From: Chamaecrista fasciculata
Taxonomy: Eukaryota; Streptophyta; Magnoliopsida; Fabales; Fabaceae
Length of the DNA: 64,000 nucleotides
Assembly (NCBI GenBank): GCA_003254925.1
Contig: QANZ01032780.1
Location: forward strand, 5,228-69,227
Direction: 5' to 3'
The translations under genes and the position numbers were made by a program. Below are positions 55,292 through 64,000 of the stretch, one piece after another. A model generated the notes under the pieces. It saw nothing but the letters and a program-made list of their open reading frames with translations. It did no database searches and was not told where the DNA came from. How positions within the stretch are numbered: position 1 is the stretch's first letter; each line of letters starts with the position of its first letter.

Positions 55292-58200
55292 ATGGCGCCG
55301 CCGACTACCGCCGCCGTGGCAGGAGGCCAACAGCCACAACAGGGAAGACAGCAGCAGCAAGGTGGCTTCGGACAAACTATAACTGGAATCATTCGGATGG
55401 CCGTGTTTTGGTATTTCGCTTCCAAATTCTTCTCTCCCAAAAGGCCTACCACCGAACCCTCTGCTCTCATGTCTAATCTCTTCCAGAAAGCCGAACCCTT
55501 GGTACTCTCTCTCTTTTACTTCCATCTCTTTGCGCTAAAGTTTTACGATCTGGTACACTACTCATACTGCTTGTAGATTTCGAATAGTCGGTGCTAAGTA
55601 GCAATTGAATCGCGCTTTGTTTTCACTTTAGGTTATGTTCGACTTCAGGATCGTTCTTATAGATTTTTTTTCTCTTTTTCTCCAAATATTTAGAGTATTG
55701 GTATAATAGTAAAAGAAGATGGTGTTGAGTACCATCTGTAAACTATAGATTGTTTTGGTATTCTGCGACTCCATAGCCATTGAACTAAGATATTTTCTGC
55801 TGTCAATAGTCACGTGAACTCATCGGTACTTTCCTTTTTTCCCGGAATAAGTTGTAGTATATCAAAACGCAATTTTACTCTTAGATCTCTTCCTGTTTCG
55901 TATAATCCAGGCCTTAAACCATGCATCCTATCATGTTAGGAAGTGAGCACAGTTCGTGCTGTGATAGTAATTTGTTGACTGTTAACACTTGACTTGGTTT
56001 TCTGGTGGCCAGTGGCCTAGATTGAGTTTTAAACTTGTGCTACTAACAGGCCTTTGTCTTGGCTTGGCTGATACTTTTTTTAGTAACATATGCCTGAAGT
56101 TGCCTTCTGACCTTCTGTACATCCTTTTGTTAATGATAACTCACAACAAACCATCTATAAGAAAAAGAGAGTTTTTACACACGAGAGGACCAGTGTGTTA
56201 TTTTTGTTTTCAGTTAAGGAATGCGAGATCAAGGTATTCTATTTGATTGACGAAGGTGTACTTAACAGAAAAGAAACCTAATGGCATTGTTCTTGGGCAC
56301 GAGGAGACAAAGCTGCCAAGTTTACCTTACAACGTTTAACTAGTTTGGTTCTTAGTGTAACTGTGTAAATAAAGGATTTCCTCATTAATCCTGTTTTTTG
56401 TTTTCATACTCAAGTTGTTTTTTATGCTACTTTGTTCAGGATATGTGGCTATATCTTTCCGAGCATGAGAAGTTCAATGACTTTGGTAGTGAAAGTGCCC
56501 TTGTGTGGCACGAAACAAATATTCCATATGCTGTTTGGGGACCTGAGAGTACCCGGAGTCTTTCTTTGAAGTATCACCCATCTGAGGTATGACTGACTGG
56601 AAATGCTACTTCTATATTAAGGTTGATTTGTTGGCATAGGTTCTGTAACATTAAATAACATGCAATATGGTTATTGAAGAATGCTTAAAAGTAACTCCAC
56701 TTTGATGTTTACCTTTACAATTACATATCCATTTTTCAGGCTTTGAAGCACAATGGGAGTCTATATGCTCATGTTTTCTTTGCACATTCTGGTTTTTCAC
56801 CTGACCCAAATGACCCAGAATATCAGCCTCACGCAGCATTTGGAAGGACGCATGGTAAGATTGTCCTTTGAATACTTGAAGTCACTTGGAAAACATATAA
56901 CCTGAATTAAGTGGTTTATGTAGATCTATCTTTTCATTGATTTCAGCTGTTGTGAAATATCTTCCCAAGTCCAAAGCAGATAAAAAAAGGAGTCTATTGG
57001 GAAATTCAGCTGATTCTACTGAGGGTCAAGTGGCATCTGAGGTTTGTACATTGTTACTTAATTTTTTAATTTTTCGAGCTTAAATTTAAGATAACTTTGC
57101 GCTCTTGACACTGGAGAACTACTCCATTATCTCCAGTCTTTTGCAAACATATTTTTATAAACTTCCATCATCAGCTTGAACACTGTGAGGGTCCTTCTAC
57201 CATTATATTGAGCTTCCCACTTATGGTTATGTCCTTAGGCCATAGCTAATGCAATTCACACAAAGTTGTGACAACATATGGGACCGAGTGACATGCAACT
57301 TCTTATATTAGTTGTTATATAAAGTTTCTCCCTTTGAGAGTTGAAGTTCTGCACACTTGTCTTATAATACCTGGGATGGGGTGGGCATCCCATCAAGAAC
57401 ACGCATACTGGCAAATGTTAAGTTACAAACATGATTAGATTTGAAGAAATGTTTCAAGGTGTCTTGTTTGATGGACCACATAACCTGTAGAGTTTTCATA
57501 TTATGGTGCAGCTATTATTCTATGTTTTGAACCTATGAGAGCATCATATAGTTGTGTATATCTTGCCAGTCAACTTAAACAAGCATTTGGAAGTCATGAA
57601 AATAACTTTTGATTGTCATGAATTTTTGCAATTCTATACCCATGGACCCAGACGAGGCACACCAATCTTGGTTCTATTATTATGCCTTCAATGAAACTAC
57701 TCACACCAGTCACCAATTCATAAATTGCCTTTAACTTGCACTATTATTGATCTGTTTCACTGTTTGAATTTGTCAATAATCAATGCTCAACACCATGATG
57801 ATTTGTATTTGCAATGCCAACGTATATATTTTTTTTTGGTTCCTGCAGGAGGTTGATGATACCCCGGATAAAACCAAGGATGAAGGCCCTGTGGAGTGGG
57901 TTCCATATTGGAAACCAAATATTACAATAAACTTGGTTGAAGACTTCACACGGTTTGTTTCTTGACTGTGCTTGCTACATTAGAAGCTAATTTGTAAAAT
58001 TCTGATCAGTAATCATTCTGGAAGGAATTGTTAAGCATACAATGATCACTTGAGGATTCTATCAGAAGAGATGTTCTTCTATATATGAGAATAGCAATAT
58101 TGAAAACTCATTTGGCCTTTGGTTTTTTTCTAGACCGATAATTAGAACCTAAAAGGTTTTCTTTATTCAGTTACCTCACTGGGAAATTTCAATTTTTTTT

Positions 58201-61200
58201 CTTTGGATGATTTCCCGTTCTTAGTGGGTTTCTCTGTCACCATCCCTTAGAATGACCCAAATACATTGAACTCACATTTGTTTCTCTTCAGAGAATATGT
58301 AGTGTCTATGGAAGATGTTTGCTAGCAGCCTAACACATTCAGTGAATACATAGTTTCAGTGGAATGCTGTGTTTATGGCATCTATTTAAGTACATCATGT
58401 TCTCAATTCTATCGTTGAAATTATGCTTGTAAGTTGTGGTCCCGGTCCAGACTTATTTGACTGTTTTAAGTTAGGGGGCCTTATAGATTTGAATTAAGAC
58501 AGTATATTCTGTCTTGAATTTGAACCTTTTTCTTATCATATATCCCTCCCTTAGTAAACAAGATTGATGCTAGTCCTTTTTGGGGGAACAGTTAATAAAA
58601 AACAAAAAAGACTAGCATGGATATTCTTGGTGCCGGTCATGTGTTTGATTCGCCTGCTGAAAAATCAATCGATGATTCTACGTTCTGCTTATGACTAAGG
58701 TATTCTTTTCCTTGTCTGCAGGTACCCCAGAAAGGGTGTCCCGCCAAATGTTGCTCCATGTATCCTTATGGCATTTTCATCTTTTTCTGTTTGTCGTTTT
58801 GTTTATTACTTTCTGGCCTGGTTTCCTGATATGTTATCTAGTATTTAGAAGAAACCTAGTCATTATTTCAGATGGTACATTTATTTTATCTCCAATTCTA
58901 ACTTTCCTTGTTCAATACAGCAGCATGTTGAGGTTTATTCATGTTTTTTTTTTTTTTTCTAGTTTTGGTCTTCCTCTGATGTTACACTTATTAGATTATG
59001 GATTCTGAGACCTGTAACTTAACTGATTTTAAATCTGAGTTTCCTTAATTTTGGATGTCCAGACTTGAATGTTGATCCTATCTCTGAGAACTACTATCCT
59101 ACCGTCTATTTTAATGAATTCTGGTTACTTAGGGATAAGTTGATGCCTATAAATGAGACAGTCACTGAGTTACCTCTTCATTTAGAGGTTGGTCCCATTA
59201 GCATGACGAAGTGGCAGTTATTCCTACAGATTGACCAGTCCTTCCAAATTCACCGTACATATGGAAGCATGATTGAAGGCGAAGGTGATGAGCTTAAGGT
59301 CTGTGTTTTTAGAAATTTCCAGCGATGCCCACTACTTTTTAGTGTGGAGTACCGCCATTTGGTGTATTATAATGAATTTACTTGTTTTTTGAATGTTGAA
59401 ATAATCTCACGTTTCTGTATGCCCTCGTGTCTTTTAGTTATTATTCCCTTGCATCATTCTGTATGTTAGTTTAATATCTTTCATATTCTTTATTCTTTAT
59501 GTTTCATCTTTGGTTTAATGGGTAGCTATATTGTTGTTCAAGTACTGATGGTTACTTTGAGGATTCCCTTCAAGGCTTTAACTGAATGTTTACGAAAAGA
59601 CTGTAAACACTGTATATGGTGTTTATACAAAATCTTGGGGATGTATCTCCTATCTCTTGTGTGTTGTCTGTGTGTATTTCGTTTTTTGTTGTTTTTGGAG
59701 GATATGTAATTTTCCATCTTTTTTCTCTTCACATTGAAGCCTTCTTATATTGAACAATCTCCTATGTTATCTTTTTTTATTTGGTTGGAAGAGGGTGGTG
59801 GTAACTCATGCTCCTAAAATGTTTAGCCTGCATTTATTAAAAGCTAGGTCTTGATGTGGTTTGACTATATTTAGGAGTCTTCTTTATCTTTTGTTCATTT
59901 ATTATTGTTTTGGTTTTCTCCTTTTATTTTTATCATAAATTTTAAATTAGGGTTTTTTTTTAATCATCATTATCTTTATTTTTTATCCTTGGCATTATTT
60001 ATTGTAACTTAGCCTTGGAATTATTTATTGTAACTAATCTTTTATTTTGGAAAAGATGTGAATAGATGTCTTGTTATTATCTGTCCTAACTGTTAGTTTT
60101 GTCGTTAGAACAAAACATAAATTCAAGGAAGTTAGTTTTTATCACAATTTTTAAGATGCGAAATAATTTGTCCAAAGACCTCTAGTAAATTAGTCTTTGG
60201 GAGGAGTTTTCAGATGTCAAATGATGACAGTGGTATTTTTACTGAAAATTTTGTGCCAGATATTACAGATCTTTTATCTTTCATTGATACTTAATGCAAG
60301 GCTTAGCATATCAGAACTCATGGAGTGCATTTTAACCTTTATATCTTATTCAAAATTATATGCTATACTATCTTATTTGGAACCTTAACTTTATAACTTA
60401 TACCATTACATCATCCTTAATCTATGACTATAATCTGATTTGAATTTTGTTGCTATTCTAATTGTATTATTTCTATCTTAGTTTTGTATATTCCTTGACC
60501 TTTAAGGCATTATTCCTCGTCTTCTATTCAACCTGTACTTTCCTATGAGCATATGAAGTCATGAAGGTTATGGATGTCCACATAGTATATATAGTTTTAC
60601 CTTGCCATTCATACCATAAATCATTAACCTTGTAATGGATGATAATGGTATTCTTAGATAGGATTTGAAGTGGCTCTCAAGAAACTTCTTTGCCTGTTGT
60701 GTGTCTGTTGTCTTTGAATTGATGAGTTTGTTTTCTAAATGCTGACAATGTGTATTTTATATCAGAGAGTATTCTTGGAAGGAAATCCTTACCTTCTGGG
60801 TATTACCATGGTTGTTTCTATGCTTCATTCAGTTTTTGACTTCTTGGCTTTCAAGAATGGTAAGTTAAATTTTAATGAAAGTAAAATTAATAATGAAATT
60901 CTGATGGACTTGGGGACAGGTCATTATTTAATGACTCCCTTATTGTGCAGACATCCAATTTTGGAACAAAAATAAGTCAATGGAGGGACTCTCTGCGAAG
61001 TCTGTCGTTGTGAGCTTTATTTCCCAGCTTATTGTCTTCCTTTATCTACTTGACAACGACACCTCATGGATGATACTTGCAAGTTCTGGAATTGGCTGCA
61101 TTATTGAGTTCTGGAAAATTGGAAAAGCCATGCACATTGAGGTATCTTTTGTAATCTTCAACTCATAATTTTTAGATGTGATTGTGAGCTTATTTGATCA

Positions 61201-64000
61201 GTGTATAACTTCATTTACCAATGCTTGATATTGCATGTGGCATTATGCCGTTGTTCAGATTATCTTTTTGGAACATTGTACACTATCCCCTTTCTCTTGC
61301 CTTTTTTTGGGGGCAACTTTTTGACATTACATTCTAGCCTGATCTACTTTCGTCAGTACTCTGTTATTTTTCTGTATTTGATGTTTGTAATTGGCTATAT
61401 ATGCTGTTCATTTTGTCCCCAGATTGATAGGACAGGGAGGATACCTATGTTGAAATTTCGAGATCGAGAATCATATGTACGGAACAAGACAAAAGAATAT
61501 GATGATATAGCAATGAAGTATTTGTCCTATGTTCTGTTTTTCCTTGCTATTTGCTTCTCTATTTACTCATTGAAGTATGAGCGCCATAAGAGCTGGTATT
61601 CATGGATTCTGTCTTCCCTCACAAGTTGTGTATACATGTTTGGTAAGTACTCTACTATTACTATTAATCTAACATTTAGGAGTAACAATAGATTAGTTTG
61701 GTAAGTTTTGGGTTTGATTGCAACTTGTAGGTGAGTGAGTTGGTTATAGCCCTCTACCAGTATCCATTGGTTTGGATTTTTTTCCTCTATATTTTATGCC
61801 ATCTGTTACTTTGGTTTTTAGAAAACAAAAGCAGAGGCGTAATTAAACAATTAAGTTGCCGTAGATTCTTCCAGTGGGAATTCGAACACGTATTCACTAC
61901 GTTATGGGAGACAAACCCCTTCCATTAGACCCAACACTTGTTGCTCCCTAGAGAGATGTTCAAATTTCAGGATTCTCTTATTTCCTTTGTAAATATACAC
62001 AAATCTCCCTTGAAGCTGAAAGATGACCAAAAATATAGTAAAAATAATATTGATTTCTTTAATTGGAAATATAACTTAATAGAAAATGTTTTTGCAAATA
62101 ATTTTGTCCCAATTATAGTTAGTGTTGAAAATCATATATTTAATTAATTTTGAACTTAAAAAAATGATTATTTTGTATTGATCATCAAATACATGTATAC
62201 TAACACATTTTGTTGCACGAGATGTCACTGTATTTGCTTTTAGGGGACGGAAGTATAATTTTTTGAAATAGAGAAAAAAGCCATGTAACTTGGGCATCTT
62301 CCCTTTGGGCTCCCACATTTTATTCTTCTTGATCATCTTGATTTTCTTGACCGTGATTTTATATCGCTGGGAAGATGAGAGTACTTTTTCCAACTAAGTT
62401 AATGATGAAGTATTGAAGTTATATCAAGTTATTTCTGTTGTCACAAACAATCCTACTATGATGCTGCTTCAGTTCATGCAACCCGAGTAGGATTGTCCTA
62501 ATTTAGTGATGAAGCTTTTTGCTTTTTGCCATGGGATGGGTACTTGAGATATTGTTTTCAGTAGTAGATATATCTACTGCTATCGATCTTTTCTTCAATG
62601 GGTTCCTGAATATTTTCTTAACTGCTATTCATGTAGCAGAAAGCCAGAAACTAGTAAATAATTTCAGTTCTGGCTTCTCAGTAAGAGTTTCCTAGCAGTC
62701 TTTAAGTCGAAGACAAGGACTTTCACTTTCCTTTTCTACATGTGAGTTGAATAAGCATGGTGTTCATTTGTGAAGAATCTTGCTTTGAGCAGTATTACTT
62801 CTGCTAGGAAAAATATGTTGGAATAAATCCGTTGTTTCTTTTTACTGTCATTGGGTAGAAATAAGATAAGCTATATGTACTTTTCTATAGTCAAACCTTG
62901 TGTGCTACTAATTGGTGCACCACATAATTTTTTCTCTTGGAACATTCTACACTTGATATGTCCTCTCCCTAAGGAGAACTTACAGCTCTGTCTATCATAA
63001 CGACTCTTGAATCATGATCATTAATTTCTTGGTTTGCAAACTCTAATGTTTATCCTTTGTGGTGACTAATTGCTGCAGGTTTCATTATGATGTGCCCCCA
63101 GTTGTTTATCAACTACAAGCTTAAATCCGTTGCTCATCTTCCTTGGAGGCAGATGACTTACAAGTTTCTCAACACAATCATTGATGATCTTTTTGCCTTT
63201 GTCATTAAAATGCCAATGTTACATCGGCTATCTGTTTTCCGTGATGGTAAGATTGGGTTTACAGCCATGATGTCATATATATATATATATACTGCCTGCA
63301 GAAATTGCTAATGGCCTAATGCTAATAAATCACTTATATTTGAGCTTAACAAGTCATGCTTTGTATGTACGGAAGGTCTGCTAGCCAACATATTTAGTCT
63401 CTTTTATGTAATAGTCTTTTAAATTTAGGCATGGTCGAGAACTATTAAACTTCACCCAGAATCGTTATAGTTCTGTCCATGAAGATTAAGTTTTTGATAT
63501 TATGATGGAAGCATATCCCATAAGACCTTGGCACTTGGTCATTTACACTTTAACTTTTGAAATGGAATAGATTATTCAGCTTGTACTAAAGGGCAGCAAA
63601 ACTAACAGAATAATTGGGTCAACTGCCTGGATCTAGATTATGGTCTATACATTATCCTTCCTATTTTACGGACTTAAAGTATTGGACACTTTTGTTGTCA
63701 TTACGATTCAATTGAGTTATGACCTATGAAGCAAAAATACTTCAAAACACATTGAAGACTTAAATTGTACTTGACCGGACTGTTTAAATTAAACTAGAGA
63801 TATACACTTCATTTTTCATTGTATTATGGTGTCCCATTTAATGACCATGCTTCCCAACTCATGACATAAGATGAGTCATTTGAAAATCTGTTAAAGAATC
63901 TTTTTATTGTGATTTATTTTGGGATTTGTATTCTTTTTTTGTCTGAAAAGTATGCATTATGCTAGCTTGCTTGTTTGTTTTATAGCATTTTTTGTTGTGC
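55292..64000 (+). CDS. CLPTM1-family membrane protein, 3' end outside window (539 aa seen)
   Basis: This is the plant homologue of cleft lip and palate transmembrane protein 1, a multi-pass membrane protein of the secretory pathway; animal CLPTM1 proteins affect receptor trafficking and lipid scrambling. Exons seen: 55292-55501, 56440-56586, 56740-56854, 56947-57041, 57849-57952, 58722-58759, 59063-59298, 60766-60859, 60951-61141, 61423-61642, 63079-63246, all phase-compatible. Order: Gln/Gly-rich cytosolic tail, first membrane helix (ITGIIRMAVFWYFASKFF), large lumenal domain (HETNIPYAVWGPES, YYPTVYFNEFWLL), then helices with the conserved SMLHSVFDFLAFKNDIQFW and FIMMCPQLFINYKLKSVAHL blocks. 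The Met at 55292 fits the family; an upstream in-frame TTG does not. The last exon seen stops at phase 1 in VFRD, and the family's C-terminal 50-60 residues lie beyond 64000. Confidence 0.94.
59299..60765. other. CLPTM1 intron 7
   Basis: A 1.47-kb GT-AG intron. No nested gene or clear transposon was seen; the sequence is T-rich. Confidence 0.6.
61643..63078. other. CLPTM1 intron 10
   Basis: A 1.44-kb intron. The part at about 61800-62400 is AT-rich and looks inserted, but I found no matching ends. No coding region is supported. Confidence 0.5.
63247..64000. other. CLPTM1 intron 11, running off the window
   Basis: Begins at the GT donor after 63246. A (TA)n run is at about 63275-63291. The next exon is not reached. 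Confidence 0.6.

Noticed and set aside
55252-55525. Minus-strand frames opposite CLPTM1 exon 1
   Set aside because: Antisense to a conserved exon with clear family homology; no independent support.
1-64000. CRISPR arrays, bacterial operons, ribosomal RNA genes and tRNA genes
   Set aside because: Genes are intron-rich and plant-specific; no direct-repeat/spacer array, rRNA-like block or convincing tRNA cloverleaf was seen by eye. A tRNA scan could still find one I missed.

Overview
The window is nuclear DNA from a flowering plant, almost certainly a eudicot. It is AT-rich, its genes carry many GT-AG introns, and it encodes plant-only families: an RBOH NADPH oxidase, the chloroplast chaperone ClpD, FRIGIDA, a plant GDSL lipase and a plant CLPTM1 homologue. 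The intergenic DNA is packed with plant transposons, mostly short inverted-repeat elements (MITEs). I could not name the species. All exon structures were worked out by eye from splice sites and reading-phase continuity. Where a complete model is given, the exon lengths sum to a whole number of codons and no internal stop was found.

Layout. 1-3.0 kb: MITEs, then a two-exon short-chain dehydrogenase (+, 271 aa). 4.1-6.7 kb: an internally deleted LTR retrotransposon (minus orientation, 5-bp target duplication) with a Tourist-like MITE nested inside. 8.0-12.4 kb: a 12-exon gene (+, 647 aa) that I do not recognise. 13.2-13.9 kb: a decayed Ty3/gypsy reverse transcriptase. 15.1-15.3 kb: a small membrane-anchored protein with an internal repeat. 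15.3-18.8 kb: MITE-rich spacer. 18.8-25.0 kb: an RBOH NADPH oxidase on the minus strand (12 exons, 913 aa). 26.4-29.1 kb: a 5'-truncated LINE with a 20-bp target duplication, itself interrupted by a 1.4-kb Mutator-like element with 224-bp terminal inverted repeats, a 10-bp target duplication and gene-like sequence inside. 30.1-31.2 kb: an apparently perfect 1.09-kb palindrome that ends at an N and is probably an assembly fold-back. 34.2-40.5 kb: ClpD/ERD1 (+, 12 exons, 991 aa). 42.8-47.4 kb: FRIGIDA (+, 3 exons, 684 aa). 47.5-51.3 kb: nested MITEs and tandem repeats. 51.6-53.9 kb: a GDSL esterase/lipase (+, 5 exons, 369 aa) with a hAT-type MITE in an intron. 55.3 kb to the window end: a CLPTM1-family membrane protein (+, 11 exons seen, the 3' end lies outside).

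The genes are independent single-copy loci, not a pathway cluster; no operon-like logic applies. Stress biology recurs (RBOH makes apoplastic superoxide, and ClpD/ERD1 is known as dehydration- and senescence-induced), but nothing in the sequence links these loci functionally. The most notable non-genic structures are the LINE/Mutator nest, the palindrome at 30.6 kb, the deleted LTR element that keeps a long open reading frame, and the fact that both ambiguous bases in the window sit at the edges of long inverted repeats.
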